The notes under the pieces are model-generated. The model was not told the DNA's origin. It saw only the letters and a program-made list of their open reading frames with translations, and did not search any database. The translations under genes and the position numbers were made by a program. 64,000 nucleotides of DNA from Blautia pseudococcoides (GTDB lineage: Bacteria > Bacillota > Clostridia > Lachnospirales > Lachnospiraceae). The DNA lies in the NCBI RefSeq assembly GCF_001689125.2, contig NZ_CP015405.2:3141001-3205000 (forward strand), read 5' to 3'. Position 1 is the stretch's first letter; each line of letters opens with the position of its first letter. Below, piece after piece: positions 25,162-35,151 of the stretch.

Positions 25162-25976
25162 AGAAACTATTTAAATATGAGTGGAGGTCTGTTTCCACAC
25201 TACTATTTATTGTACACGGAGCGCTTTTAGTTTATGCACTTATCGGGCGTATGGGATTTCAAATTTATTTTTCAAAATCTCTCTCTGATTCCAGTAACGC
25301 CGTCATGGGAATCACAACTATGTTTTATGTGATCGTTTATATTTTGGGAATCATGGCAGTCCTGCTTATGACCATGCTCTATCTGGCTATGCATATACAG
25401 AAGAGTTTCTTTTCTGATGAGGGCTACCTGACCCACACGCTTCCGGTAACACCAACACAGCTCTTGCTGTCTAAAATGTTTATATATTGGATCTGGACGA
25501 TACTTGACATCATTTTTGTAGTTATTTCCATCGGTATCCTGCTGATCAATAAGGAGACCTGGCCTGCTGTCACTTATGCATTGCGGCAAATGTGGCAAAA
25601 CCTCAGTTCCCTGAGCGGATTTTCAGATATCATGAATACCATTATTTATCTGCTGTCCATTTTCATTGATTTCTTCTGCTTCTCTACAGGGCTGTTGATC
25701 TTTGCCATCTGCCTGGGCAGCCAATTTAAGACTCATAAAGTTATGGGGTCTGTACTGTCCTTCTTTGGCATTGTTATTGTAAGCAATATCGTAAATCTTA
25801 TCATTACCGGAGTCACTCTTCCCGGCGGTATCGGAGCGACCCTAATGGTTACACGTGCCGGTGAGACCGTGGTAAACTATTCTTATATCGCAGAAACCGT
25901 ATGGTATCTCTTAGCCGGTATTTTCTTCTTCTTTGGCAGCAGATATATCTTGTCAAAAAAACTAAATCTGGAGTAA
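25155..25976 (+). CDS. ABC exporter permease, six membrane segments
   Basis: 273-residue membrane protein with six hydrophobic segments: about 16-36, 55-80, 113-133, 156-187, 195-220 and 245-265. It has the ABC-2-like layout of permeases paired with YtrB-type ATPases, and a cytosolic DEGYLTHTLPVTPTQLLLSK segment between TM2 and TM3 that is common in this group. There is no signal peptide. It is the last gene of the GntR-ABC operon and is followed by a strong terminator. Substrate unknown. Confidence 0.85.
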   Translation: MLKKLFKYEWRSVSTLLFIVHGALLVYALIGRMGFQIYFSKSLSDSSNAVMGITTMFYVIVYILGIMAVLLMTMLYLAMHIQKSFFSDEGYLTHTLPVTPTQLLLSKMFIYWIWTILDIIFVVISIGILLINKETWPAVTYALRQMWQNLSSLSGFSDIMNTIIYLLSIFIDFFCFSTGLLIFAICLGSQFKTHKVMGSVLSFFGIVIVSNIVNLIITGVTLPGGIGATLMVTRAGETVVNYSYIAETVWYLLAGIFFFFGSRYILSKKLNLE

Positions 25977-25987
25977 AATATAAAAAA

Positions 25988-26022
25988 ATGGCGCAGAACC
26001 AGTTCCCACGGTTCTGTGCCAT
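25988..26022. terminator. Terminator after the GntR-ABC operon, possibly bidirectional
   Basis: Inverted repeat 25988-26000 with 26010-26022 (one G-T pair, 9-nt loop); CTCTTTTT follows on the plus strand and a run TTTTTTTATA on the minus strand, so it may also end the GH31 operon coming the other way. Confidence 0.85.
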
Positions 26023-26072
26023 CTCTTTTTGTATCCTGTTGTCATTATCCAGCATCTTTACAGTTACATTTC

Positions 26073-28319
26073 TTATACCATTTTAAATGTCTGTCCCGCA
26101 AGGCTCTTTACCGAATAGTTTCCATTTCCACCATCCACATGTACCATGATCTCACCGTCATGACACCGGGCATGAGCCTTCATCACCACATTCCCCCTGC
26201 AGTCCGGAATTTCCGCTTCCGCTTCTTTTCCATCCGCAAACACAGACAGAAGAAGGGTCACGCCGTCCGCAAAATCATACTCTGGTTCCTGATCATTATT
26301 TCCCATAGGCAGAATTGTATTTTCTTTCACCATCAATGGCAGGGAATGATAGTCATGGACTTCCTTATACCAGTTGCCGCCTTCTCTTGTCTCCCCTGTG
26401 ATCAGGTTCACCCAGGTTCCCTTTGGCAGATAGTAATCCACTTCGCCTGACTCCTTAAATATGGGCGCCGCAAGCAGAGAGGAACCGAACATGTACTGGC
26501 GGTCCAGTGTGTCGCAGGCCCTGTCTGTTGGGAAATCCAGGAACATAGGCCGCAGAACCGGTGTCCCGTATTCGTGAGCACGTACAGCCTGTCCGTACAG
26601 ATACGGCATAAGACGGCATTTCAGGTTGACAAACTCTTTCAGCACCACGCAGGCTTCCCCATCAAAAAGCCATGGCACACGGTAAGAGGAAGAACCGTGC
26701 AAACGGCTGTGTGAGCTTAAAAGCCCGAACTGGCACCAGCGTTTGTAAATATCCGCGGGAGCTGTCTGCTCAAATCCGCTGATATCATGGCTCCAGAAAC
26801 CGAAACCGCTAAGAGCAAGGGACAATCCCCCCCGCAGGGTTTCAGCCATGGAAACATAGGTGGCGGAGCAGTCACCGCCCCAGTGTGCCGGGAATTTCTG
26901 TCCGCCTACAGTTGCGGAGCGGGCAAAGAGCACAGCATCTCCTTTTCCTCTTTCTTCCTCCAAAAGCCGGAACACGGTCTGGTTATATAAATATGTATAA
27001 TAATTGTGCATCTTTACCGGGTCTGAGCCGTCAAAATATGCAATATCCTTTACAGGCACCCTCTCACCGAAGTCCGTCTTAAAGCAGTCCACACCCATGT
27101 CCAGAAGTGTCTTCAGTTTGCTCTGATACCACACGCAGGCATCCGGATTGGTGAAATCCACCAGCCCCATTCCCGGCTGCCACAAATCCGTCTGCCATAC
27201 ACTTCCGTCTGTGCGTTTTACCAGATATCCCTTCTTGCTGCCTTCCTCAAACAGGCAGGATCTCTGGGCAATATAAGGGTTGATCCATACACAGATCTTC
27301 AGACCTCTGTCATGGTATCTCTGCAGCATGGATTTGGGATCTGTGGTCACATTGGGGTCCCATTTGAAGTTACACCACTCAAAGGCCTCCATCCAGTAAC
27401 AGTCAAAGTGGAACACATGCAGCGGAATATCCCTGTCAGCCATCCCCTGTATAAACCCGGAGGTGGTGTCCTCATCGTAATCAGTGGTAAAGGATGTGGT
27501 GAGCCAGAGGCCAAAAGACCAGGCAGGAGGCAGTGCCGGTTTTCCGGTCAGCTCTGTGTATTTTTCCACGGTCCCCATTGGGCTTTGCCCGCTGATGAAA
27601 TAATAGTCCAGACGCTCCCCTTCCACGGAGAACTGGATCCTCTCCACCTTCTCACTGGCGATCTCATAGGCCACATCCCCCTCATTGTCCACCAGGACCC
27701 CATATCCCTTGTTGGTAATATAAAAAGGTATATTTTTGTAGGCGATCTCACTGGCTGTGCCGCCGTCTTCATTCCACATTTCAACGGTCTGCCCATTCTT
27801 CACAAACGGTGTAAAACGCTCGCCAAGACCGTATACATACTCACCCACATCAATGAGAAGCTGTTCCACCATATACTTCTTACCGGTTTCCCTGTTCTGC
27901 ATATGTGCAAGGTTGCGGAAACTGGACTCTGTCAGGAATTTATCTCCCTCATAAAAAGCCAGCTTGTACGCATGGGGGGTTTTGTCGATCACAGCCTTCA
28001 GACTGCCGCTGGCAAAGGAAAGGCTCTCGTTTGTCTCAGTAATTTCCGCATGGGGATGGTCATTTTTTATTTCTGCAAAAGGCCCTTTATAAAGCGCGCC
28101 TGCATGGTGGACAGCAGACACCTTGATGACCCCCTCCATGGGTGTTGAAAGTGTGATGGTCAGCATGGGAATGTTCAGGGCATCCCCTCTGCCTGCAATA
28201 TGTTTTCCGGGGAGATAAACGACCAGTTCGTCTCCCTTAACGGTATGGCCTGCGTATTCTACGGCATAGGCCGGGGTCATTTCTTCTCTTAACATCCAAT
28301 ATCCATTGGTAAATCTCAT
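26073..28319 (-). CDS. yicI: GH31 alpha-xylosidase, YicI type
   Basis: 748-residue cytoplasmic glycoside hydrolase of family 31. The nucleophile aspartate is in CFKTDFGERVPV (about 415), as in E. coli YicI, and the acid/base aspartate in HWGGDCSATYVSM (about 480). VFHFDCYWMEAFEWCNFKWD matches the YicI active-site loop. No signal peptide. It would remove alpha-xylosyl units, for example from isoprimeverose or xyloglucan oligosaccharides. Its ATG overlaps the stop of the DUF624 gene (ATGA). It is last in the sugar operon. Activity from motif; exact substrate is inference. Confidence 0.92.
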   Translation of the reverse strand: MRFTNGYWMLREEMTPAYAVEYAGHTVKGDELVVYLPGKHIAGRGDALNIPMLTITLSTPMEGVIKVSAVHHAGALYKGPFAEIKNDHPHAEITETNESLSFASGSLKAVIDKTPHAYKLAFYEGDKFLTESSFRNLAHMQNRETGKKYMVEQLLIDVGEYVYGLGERFTPFVKNGQTVEMWNEDGGTASEIAYKNIPFYITNKGYGVLVDNEGDVAYEIASEKVERIQFSVEGERLDYYFISGQSPMGTVEKYTELTGKPALPPAWSFGLWLTTSFTTDYDEDTTSGFIQGMADRDIPLHVFHFDCYWMEAFEWCNFKWDPNVTTDPKSMLQRYHDRGLKICVWINPYIAQRSCLFEEGSKKGYLVKRTDGSVWQTDLWQPGMGLVDFTNPDACVWYQSKLKTLLDMGVDCFKTDFGERVPVKDIAYFDGSDPVKMHNYYTYLYNQTVFRLLEEERGKGDAVLFARSATVGGQKFPAHWGGDCSATYVSMAETLRGGLSLALSGFGFWSHDISGFEQTAPADIYKRWCQFGLLSSHSRLHGSSSYRVPWLFDGEACVVLKEFVNLKCRLMPYLYGQAVRAHEYGTPVLRPMFLDFPTDRACDTLDRQYMFGSSLLAAPIFKESGEVDYYLPKGTWVNLITGETREGGNWYKEVHDYHSLPLMVKENTILPMGNNDQEPEYDFADGVTLLLSVFADGKEAEAEIPDCRGNVVMKAHARCHDGEIMVHVDGGNGNYSVKSLAGQTFKMV

Positions 28320-28954
28320 AGCTGTGATTCCTCCAGTTCTTCTATTTTAGGTTCATGCTTTTTGAGTACCCGCTCCATAAACTCAGAACAAAGTAAAGCT
28401 GCTCCTCCCGGCACAACAATCATGGCATAGGGTATCCATGCCACGATCGCAGCAGAGGATACTAAAATAAACAGCAGCACAACCGTTGTCAGGAAATAAC
28501 GCCCTGTCATGAACATGGACAGCTTCAAAATCCATCCCATAGGCATCTCAAATCTGGAAAGTGCAGGGAATACATAACAGAGCATTCCCGCCGCATAAAT
28601 GCTCACACCATAGTACAGACAGATAAAAAACAAGCCTATATATCCCGAAGTCTCTGCCTGCAAAATTCCCACATTTAACTGCAGGATAAATAATACCGCC
28701 GCGAAGAGTATTTCGAGAAGAATACCGTCCTTTAAATTTCTTCTGTATGATCTTAGAAACTGTTCCAGTACATATCCCTCTTCTTTTTTGATCACCTTCA
28801 CTGCAGTATAGTACATGGCAGTTGTGGATACGCCGATCGTTATGATGGGGAGACATCCAATCAGCCAGAATACACTCAACACGATCGTATTGAATATCTT
28901 ATCTATCACCTTTACATATTTACCGTCATAACCAAATATCGTACCGTTGCCCAT
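28316..28954 (-). CDS. DUF624 (YesL-like) membrane protein
   Basis: 212-residue protein with about five hydrophobic segments, family DUF624 (PF04854). Typical features are an N-terminal helix followed by LSVFWLIGCLPIITIGVSTT and a polar loop VIKKEEGYVLEQFLRSYRRN. YesL-like proteins are regularly encoded in operons for oligosaccharide uptake beside a YesMN two-component system; their role is unknown (an accessory of the transporter has been proposed). Here it lies between two GH31 genes, in the same direction, 73 nt after the first. Confidence 0.85.
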   Translation of the reverse strand: MGNGTIFGYDGKYVKVIDKIFNTIVLSVFWLIGCLPIITIGVSTTAMYYTAVKVIKKEEGYVLEQFLRSYRRNLKDGILLEILFAAVLFILQLNVGILQAETSGYIGLFFICLYYGVSIYAAGMLCYVFPALSRFEMPMGWILKLSMFMTGRYFLTTVVLLFILVSSAAIVAWIPYAMIVVPGGAALLCSEFMERVLKKHEPKIEELEESQL

Positions 28955-29027
28955 ATGTCATCCCTGCTTTCCTTGTTATATCCCTTTGCCAGGCGGATAT
29001 CCTGCCCCGCCCGGCTGCCTGATAAGA

Positions 29028-31025
29028 TCAAAAAATGTCTTCCAGTTCCCCTGCTTTTACAAATACCGGAATGCTGTCATACGGTGCAGCGCACGTATAT
29101 TCCGCGCCGCCTTGGTATATCCTGTTGTCATTGATATTTTTCCATTTACCCTCCGGCAGATAAACATTCCGTTCTCTGACACCTTCATACAGCACAGGGC
29201 AGACAAGCACTTTGCTTCCAAACATGTACTGGTCCTCAATCTCCCAGGCTTTTTTGTCATCCGGGAAATCATAGAACAGCGGACGCATGACAGGTGTTCC
29301 TTTTTCATGGGCATCCTGCATCAGCGTCTTCACATACGGGCGCATTTTCTCACGCAGTTCCATATACTTTTTGCAGATTTCGTATACTTCTTCCCCGTAG
29401 CTCCATACTTCATTTTCCGCTCCGCTTATATGTTTTCCTCCTCCCGTGGTTCCAAGAGGCTCTTTAAACGGTTCGCGGAACCCGTGCAGTCTCATAACCG
29501 GGCAGAAAGCACCAAAGGCAAACCATCTGACAAAGCACTCTTTAAATGCATCATCATGGATGTTGCCGCCGTGGAACCCGCCGATATCGGTTGTCCACCA
29601 CGGAATGCCGGAGATTCCCATGTTAAGACCTGCTGCAAGCTGGTTTCTCAGCGCGCGGAAAGAGGAGTCAATATCTCCTGACCAAACCAGGGCACCGTAT
29701 TTCTGGCTGCCTGCCCATGCACAGCGGAGAAGATTCACGATGTTCTCTTGTCCCTGTGCTTCCATGCCCTCATAAGCCATACGCGCGTAATATTTGGGAT
29801 ATAGATTTCCTACTTCCATGTCAGCGCCCAGGAAATACCGGTAATGTTCAAATTCATATCCTGTAAATTCAGGCTCCGCCTCATCCAGCCAGAAGATTTT
29901 AATGCCCAGGTCATAATAATTTTTCTTTATCTTTTCCCACACATAATTTCTTCCGTCAGGATTTGTCACATCTATAATGCAGGCGTCCCCAAGCTGTCCG
30001 ATCCGCTTTCCATACTCGGAACGCGTCAGATAGCCCAGCTCTGTCATTTCCTCATAATTATCACTCTCCGCGTCAACCGTAGGCCAGATGGATACCATCA
30101 GTTCAATGCCCATCTCTTTCAATTCCCTTACCATGGCTGCCGGGTCCGGCCAATAGTCTTTATCGAATTTCCAGTCTCCCTGGTGAGGCCAGTGGAAGAA
30201 ATCCGCAACAATGACATCTATGGGAAGGCCTCTTCTCTTATATTCCCTGGCAACCTCCAGAATCTCATCCTGAGTCTGGTAACGCAGCTTGCACTGCCAG
30301 AATCCCATTCCGTAATCCGGCATCATGGGAACTTTACCTGTGGCATCTGCATAAGACTCCTCGATTTCAGCCGGGGTATCTCCCGCAGTGATCCAGTAAT
30401 CCATCTGCTTGGTTGACTCTGCGGTCCATTCCGTAACATTTTTTCCGAAAGTAACCTGGCCAATGGCCGGGTTGTTCCAGAGGATTCCATAACCTCTGTC
30501 TGACATGGCAAAAGGAACACTTGCCTGTGAGTTTCTGTGGGCCAGCTCAATGATGCAGCCCTTCATATCCAGATATGGCTGCTGATACTGCCCCATACCG
30601 TAAAATTTCTCATCCTTATATGCTTCAAACCGGACAGTCAGTTTAAAATTATCGGAGCACTGGCGAGGATTAAACGTGCGGGGCAGAATCTCCAGCGCAC
30701 TGGCAAATTTGCCGCTTCCCTCATACATGTCCCTGGTACGGTCATACTCCTCCAAAAGAAGCTTTCCATCCTGATTATAATATTGGAGCACTCCATTGTC
30801 CATGACTTTACAGGTTAATTTGCCGTTGGTGATAACTGCCTTTTTCCCTTCAACGGAAATCTGCACATCTGCGGCTTCAGGCTCAAGAAGCGCACTGTCC
30901 GTATCCGGAATAAAAGCACTTCGCTGTGTGGCACGCACGCGCAGGCTGTTTTTCCCCCATGGCTCGATCAGAAGCAATTCCTTATCCTGTCTTCTGTATA
31001 ACTTGTTACCCACTTGTTTCAGCAT
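29028..31025 (-). CDS. GH31 glycosidase, alpha-xylosidase/alpha-glucosidase type (copy 2)
   Basis: 665-residue family GH31 enzyme with an N-terminal beta-sandwich (about 1-210), the barrel (about 230-560) and C-terminal beta domains. The nucleophile lies in IFWLDEAEPEF and the acid/base in LVWSGDIDSSFRAL; both are typical of the group related to bacterial alpha-xylosidases. There is no signal peptide, so it acts on imported oligosaccharide. It is closely related to the next gene upstream (long identical blocks such as GMGFWQCKLRYQTQ), a tandem duplication. The start ATG 31025 follows GAGGAGGTATTTGA. Confidence 0.92.
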   Translation of the reverse strand: MLKQVGNKLYRRQDKELLLIEPWGKNSLRVRATQRSAFIPDTDSALLEPEAADVQISVEGKKAVITNGKLTCKVMDNGVLQYYNQDGKLLLEEYDRTRDMYEGSGKFASALEILPRTFNPRQCSDNFKLTVRFEAYKDEKFYGMGQYQQPYLDMKGCIIELAHRNSQASVPFAMSDRGYGILWNNPAIGQVTFGKNVTEWTAESTKQMDYWITAGDTPAEIEESYADATGKVPMMPDYGMGFWQCKLRYQTQDEILEVAREYKRRGLPIDVIVADFFHWPHQGDWKFDKDYWPDPAAMVRELKEMGIELMVSIWPTVDAESDNYEEMTELGYLTRSEYGKRIGQLGDACIIDVTNPDGRNYVWEKIKKNYYDLGIKIFWLDEAEPEFTGYEFEHYRYFLGADMEVGNLYPKYYARMAYEGMEAQGQENIVNLLRCAWAGSQKYGALVWSGDIDSSFRALRNQLAAGLNMGISGIPWWTTDIGGFHGGNIHDDAFKECFVRWFAFGAFCPVMRLHGFREPFKEPLGTTGGGKHISGAENEVWSYGEEVYEICKKYMELREKMRPYVKTLMQDAHEKGTPVMRPLFYDFPDDKKAWEIEDQYMFGSKVLVCPVLYEGVRERNVYLPEGKWKNINDNRIYQGGAEYTCAAPYDSIPVFVKAGELEDIF

Positions 31026-31150
31026 TCAAATACCTCCTCTTTCCAGCGTATATTTAAAGTCTGCCAAACCACTCTTCAAACACACTCCGGTCTTCTTTTC
31101 TTATTTTACAAAAGGACTGCCCCAGTTTTACGTGCAGCAGCCCCTTCTGT

Positions 31151-33220
31151 TTAGAAGTTCAATTTAAAACCATTTTTTGTAAAAAGCGGGATCTGTTCCA
31201 TAGGTGCAGGGACAGTGACTGTCTGGCCGCCCTGATAAGTCTGGTCTGTCCATACATTTTTCCAGGAAGCCCCTGCGGGAAGATATACTTCTTTTTCCTT
31301 CCGGCCTTTTTCCATAACCGGGGCAACTAATATTTCAGGCCCAAACATATACTGTGTCTCATTATCCCAGCACTTTTTATCCTCCGGGAAATCATAAAAC
31401 AGAGGTCTCATGACAGGAGTTCCCTTCTCGTGGGCTTCCTCCATCAGACTGCGCACATAGGGACGCATGGCTTCACGCATCTCAATGTATTTCTTACAGA
31501 TTTCATAAACCTTATCTCCGTAAGACCAGATTTCATTAGGGGCTCCGGATACACACGCTGCCCCGCCTGTGGTCCCATACTGAGGCTGGTATGGCATACG
31601 GTAGCCGTGCAGCCTCATAACCGGACAGAAGGTACCGTATTCAAACCATCGGATCAGCACCTCATGAAATTCCTCATCATGGATGTCTGCCCCGAAAAAT
31701 CCGCCGATATCGGTTGTCCACCAGGGAATACCCGCGATCCCCATATTGAGGCCCGCCGCGAACTGGTTCTGAAGGCTTTCAAAGGAGGAGTGGATATCCC
31801 CCGACCATACCAGTGCTCCGTATCTCTGGCTTCCAGCCCAGGCACAGCGCAGTAAGTTGACGATATTCTCCTGCCCTTCTTTTCTCATACCTTCAAAGAA
31901 AGTCTGTGCATACATTGCCGGATAGACATTTCCGATCTGAATATTCGGCCCCAGGTGGTAACGGTAATTTTCAAAATCATACACGGTATATTCCGGTTCC
32001 GCTTCATCCAGCCAGAAAATCTTCACGCCTTTGTCATAATAGTTCTGTTTTGCCTTATTCCACACATACTCTCTGGCTTCCGGATTGGTTGGGTCATACT
32101 GGATGGTATTGCCCATATAAGTGTTGTCAATGCGGACACCTTTTTCCACCCGTGTGAGTAGCCCTTTTGCCTTCATCTCCACAAAATTCTCACTCTTATA
32201 GTCCACCATAGGCCAGATGGATACCATCAGTTCTATTCCCATCTCCTTCAGCTCGGCGATCATGGCATCCGGATCGGGCCAATATGTCTCATCAAATCTC
32301 CAGTCACCCTGTTTCGGCCAGTGGAAGAAATCCACAACAATGACATCTATGGGAATCTGGCGGCGTTTATACTCTCTTGCCACCTCTAAAAGCTCTTCCT
32401 GTGTCTGGTATCTTAGCTTACACTGCCAGAATCCCATTCCGTATTCAGGCATCATGGGAACTTTACCTGTGGCATCCGCATAGGCTTCCTCAATATCAGC
32501 CGGCGTATCCCCTGCCGTGATCCAGTAATCCAGTTTCTTGGTGGACTTTACTTCCCATGTGGTAATATTTTTATTAAAGCTGACACGTCCGATCGCCGGA
32601 TTATTCCATAAGAACCCATAACCCAGAGACGACAATGCGAATGGCACGCTGGCCTGTGAATTTCTGTGTGCCAGTTCCAGCTCTGCTCCTTTTACGTTTA
32701 AGAACTTCTGCTGGTACTGCCCCATGCCGTAAATCTTCTCCTGGGGATTGGATTCAAACCGCATGGTAAGCTGGTAATCGCCTCCGATGATCGGTTTGAA
32801 TTCCCTTGCCTCTACCTCCAGGGAACTGCAGGTATCAGCAAACATGTCCTCTCTGTTGCGGACATATTCTTCAAGAAGCACTTCACCCTTTTGGTTATAA
32901 AAGGTTAGCTTACCGATATTATTTATTACTGCCTTGATATTTCCATTGGTGATCTCTGCTGAAAAATCATGTATTAAAACCAAGGCTTCTTCGCATCCCT
33001 CCGGCTTTCCATCCAGCGCCCAAAGTTCATCAGGCATCTGCGGCATCTTGGATGCGCGGACACGGAGGCTGTTTCTCCCCCAGGGTTCCACAATGACATG
33101 CTCCGCATCATAGCGGTAATACAGTGCATGATCCTTTTCCTCAAAATATCCCAGTAAAAACTCATTGTCCGAACGAAAATCTCCTGTTGATGCATCTTCT
33201 CTTTTTATAATATCCGTCAT
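31151..33220 (-). CDS. GH31 glycosidase, alpha-xylosidase/alpha-glucosidase type (copy 1)
   Basis: 689-residue paralogue of the neighbouring GH31. Nucleophile segment IFWLDEAEPEYTVYD, acid/base segment LVWSGDIHSSFESL; WWTTDIGGFFGADIHDEEF and MRLHGYRMPYQPQYGTTGG match the substrate-binding strands. It has a longer N-terminus than its copy (about 20 residues). No signal peptide. It begins 32 nt after the permease gene, so it belongs to the transporter operon. Differences in loops after the nucleophile suggest a different substrate or linkage from its paralogue. Confidence 0.92.
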   Translation of the reverse strand: MTDIIKREDASTGDFRSDNEFLLGYFEEKDHALYYRYDAEHVIVEPWGRNSLRVRASKMPQMPDELWALDGKPEGCEEALVLIHDFSAEITNGNIKAVINNIGKLTFYNQKGEVLLEEYVRNREDMFADTCSSLEVEAREFKPIIGGDYQLTMRFESNPQEKIYGMGQYQQKFLNVKGAELELAHRNSQASVPFALSSLGYGFLWNNPAIGRVSFNKNITTWEVKSTKKLDYWITAGDTPADIEEAYADATGKVPMMPEYGMGFWQCKLRYQTQEELLEVAREYKRRQIPIDVIVVDFFHWPKQGDWRFDETYWPDPDAMIAELKEMGIELMVSIWPMVDYKSENFVEMKAKGLLTRVEKGVRIDNTYMGNTIQYDPTNPEAREYVWNKAKQNYYDKGVKIFWLDEAEPEYTVYDFENYRYHLGPNIQIGNVYPAMYAQTFFEGMRKEGQENIVNLLRCAWAGSQRYGALVWSGDIHSSFESLQNQFAAGLNMGIAGIPWWTTDIGGFFGADIHDEEFHEVLIRWFEYGTFCPVMRLHGYRMPYQPQYGTTGGAACVSGAPNEIWSYGDKVYEICKKYIEMREAMRPYVRSLMEEAHEKGTPVMRPLFYDFPEDKKCWDNETQYMFGPEILVAPVMEKGRKEKEVYLPAGASWKNVWTDQTYQGGQTVTVPAPMEQIPLFTKNGFKLNF

Positions 33221-33252
33221 TTTTTATCCTCACTATTATAAACTGCCGCTTT

Positions 33253-34107
33253 TTATTCTTTCACCGCACCTGCCGTCAAACCGCCCACAATGTATTTCTG
33301 CAGGAAGACAAACAGCAGGATGACCGGCAGTACCAAAATTGCTCCGTATGCCATGATACAGTTCCATTTCGTTCCGTACTTACTCTGGAATTTATAGATA
33401 TTGGCTGTCAATGGACGCATATCCGGTTTCACATTAAATGTCATGGAGTATGCCAGGTCATTCCAGCCGCCCAGGAAGGATATAACCACAACTGTGATAA
33501 CACCTGTCTTGATCGCCGGGATCATGATCTTGAAGAAGGATCTGAACACGCCGCAGCCGTCAATTCTGGCCGCATCATCCAGGGACGTGGGCACGCTCTT
33601 GAAATAAGGTCTCAGGGTTACAACAATAAACGGTACCGACCCGGAAGCGATGGCCAGGGATGGGCCTAAGTAAGTTCCTAATAAATGCAGCTTGTTGAAA
33701 ATCAGGTACATAGGTGTCAGCATAAGGGATGCCGGAAGCATCTGGGTCACAAGGAAGGTGAGCAGGAATACTTTTCTGCCCGGTACTCTATAACGCCCCA
33801 TACCGTAAGCTGCCGGAATACCAAACACCAGTGAGATGACCATGGATAAAAAGGCAATGCAGATGCTGTTCCTCAGAGATGACAGAAACTCTGCATCCTG
33901 GAAATTTTTGATCCAGGGCTCCAGGGTAAAGTTGTGAGGATAATAGGTCACCAATTTGCCGAAAGATTCTGCGTCTGATTTAAAAGACATAGCCAGGATC
34001 CAATAAATCGGAAACAGGAACAGAATGGCAATGATAACCGCAATCACACAGTTGATTATATTTTTTCTCTTTTCTTTGGAACTTGATATTTTTACTTTTC
34101 CTGCCAT
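33253..34107 (-). CDS. Carbohydrate ABC transporter permease, MalG type
   Basis: 284-residue inner-membrane permease with six helices and the EAA loop (DDAARIDGCGVFRSFFKIMI), family CUT1. N-terminal LFPIYWILAMSFKSDAESF is typical. I chose ATG 34107 (MAGKVKISS), nine nt after AGGAGG and one base after the stop of the partner permease. With the MalF-type partner it forms the channel for the sugar taken from the binding protein. No ATPase gene is in the operon. Confidence 0.95.
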   Translation of the reverse strand: MAGKVKISSSKEKRKNIINCVIAVIIAILFLFPIYWILAMSFKSDAESFGKLVTYYPHNFTLEPWIKNFQDAEFLSSLRNSICIAFLSMVISLVFGIPAAYGMGRYRVPGRKVFLLTFLVTQMLPASLMLTPMYLIFNKLHLLGTYLGPSLAIASGSVPFIVVTLRPYFKSVPTSLDDAARIDGCGVFRSFFKIMIPAIKTGVITVVVISFLGGWNDLAYSMTFNVKPDMRPLTANIYKFQSKYGTKWNCIMAYGAILVLPVILLFVFLQKYIVGGLTAGAVKE

Positions 34108-34108
34108 T

Positions 34109-35002
34109 CTAATCATCCTCCTTTGATATGAGACGCAAGTAGAATAGTCCCACAATGAACAGACATGCGAACAAGATGATCGCCGCTGTAGAACCTAAGG
34201 AGAATTCATACTGTTTGAAGGACAATGTATAGGCATATGTACCAAGAACATCCGTAGAGTTTAGAGGTCCTCCGCTTGTCATAACAAACATCAGGTCGAA
34301 TGCTTTAAAGGTATAGATAAAACCTAACATAAGTACAGATAAAATAGCCGGTTTCATAAGCGGAAGTGTGATATAGAGAAATCTCTGCAACGGATTTGCG
34401 CCGTCCACCTCCGCGCTCTCGTAAATCTCCGTTGAAATTCCTGTCAGACCGGAAGTCAAAAGCAGCATATTGAACGGAATACCAACCCAGCAGTTCACCG
34501 CGATGATCGCGATCATGGCGGTACTTCCATTCAGAAGCCACTCCACAGGCGCATTGATCAGCCCTAACTTCATAAACAGGTCATTGATCACACCGCTGGA
34601 TACGTCGAACATATTCTTGCCCAGCAAAGCCGTAACGGACATGGGCATCATATATCCCACCAAGATCATACCACGGATCGGGCCGGCAAGTGTAAATTTC
34701 TTTGAAAAAAACAACGCGAAAATAAACCCGATCGTAAACTGCACAACCAAACATCCAATGGTAAATATAAAGGTATTTTTAAATACCATCAAAAATGTTT
34801 CATTGTGAAATAATTCTATATAGTTGGACAGGCCAACAAAGACGTCGGTTCCTCCTTTGAAGGTCTTTACATTTACGTTCCTAAAGCTGAGTACAAAGTT
34901 GTAAACAAGCGGATATCCCAGAACAACCAGCATATAAATGAATCCCGGAAGGATAAAGGTATAACCTTCTCTTCTCTTTTTCGCCGCCATGGACATTTTC
35001 AT
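34109..35002 (-). CDS. Carbohydrate ABC transporter permease, MalF type
   Basis: 297-residue permease, six helices, family CUT1 (LacF/UgpA-like). EAA loop ESAEVDGANPLQRFLYITLP, N-terminal TFILPGFIYMLVVLGYPL. The frame has a GTG at 35011, but ATG 35002 (MKMSMAAKKRRE) is better placed after AGAGGGG. Partner of the MalG-type protein. Transcribed after the binding-protein gene, from which a strong hairpin in a 150-nt gap divides it. Confidence 0.95.
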   Translation of the reverse strand: MKMSMAAKKRREGYTFILPGFIYMLVVLGYPLVYNFVLSFRNVNVKTFKGGTDVFVGLSNYIELFHNETFLMVFKNTFIFTIGCLVVQFTIGFIFALFFSKKFTLAGPIRGMILVGYMMPMSVTALLGKNMFDVSSGVINDLFMKLGLINAPVEWLLNGSTAMIAIIAVNCWVGIPFNMLLLTSGLTGISTEIYESAEVDGANPLQRFLYITLPLMKPAILSVLMLGFIYTFKAFDLMFVMTSGGPLNSTDVLGTYAYTLSFKQYEFSLGSTAAIILFACLFIVGLFYLRLISKEDD

Positions 35003-35044
35003 GGATTTCACCCCTCTTCCAAATTCCTATTGTTTTCTTTTAAA

Positions 35045-35083
35045 AAGGTTTAAGATGTATCGCCGGGATACACCCTAAACCTT
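35045..35083 (-). terminator. Intercistronic hairpin after the sugar-binding protein gene
   Basis: 17-bp stem with three mismatches, 35045-35061 with 35067-35083, ending in CTTTTTAAAAG on the minus strand. Probably a leaky terminator that gives excess binding protein over permeases, a known arrangement in CUT1 operons. Confidence 0.75.
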
Positions 35084-35151
35084 GTCTTACAGTCAGCATC
35101 CAGACTTATTGTAACAGTCAAGACAACTGAACTGTTACGACATATTCTGTT

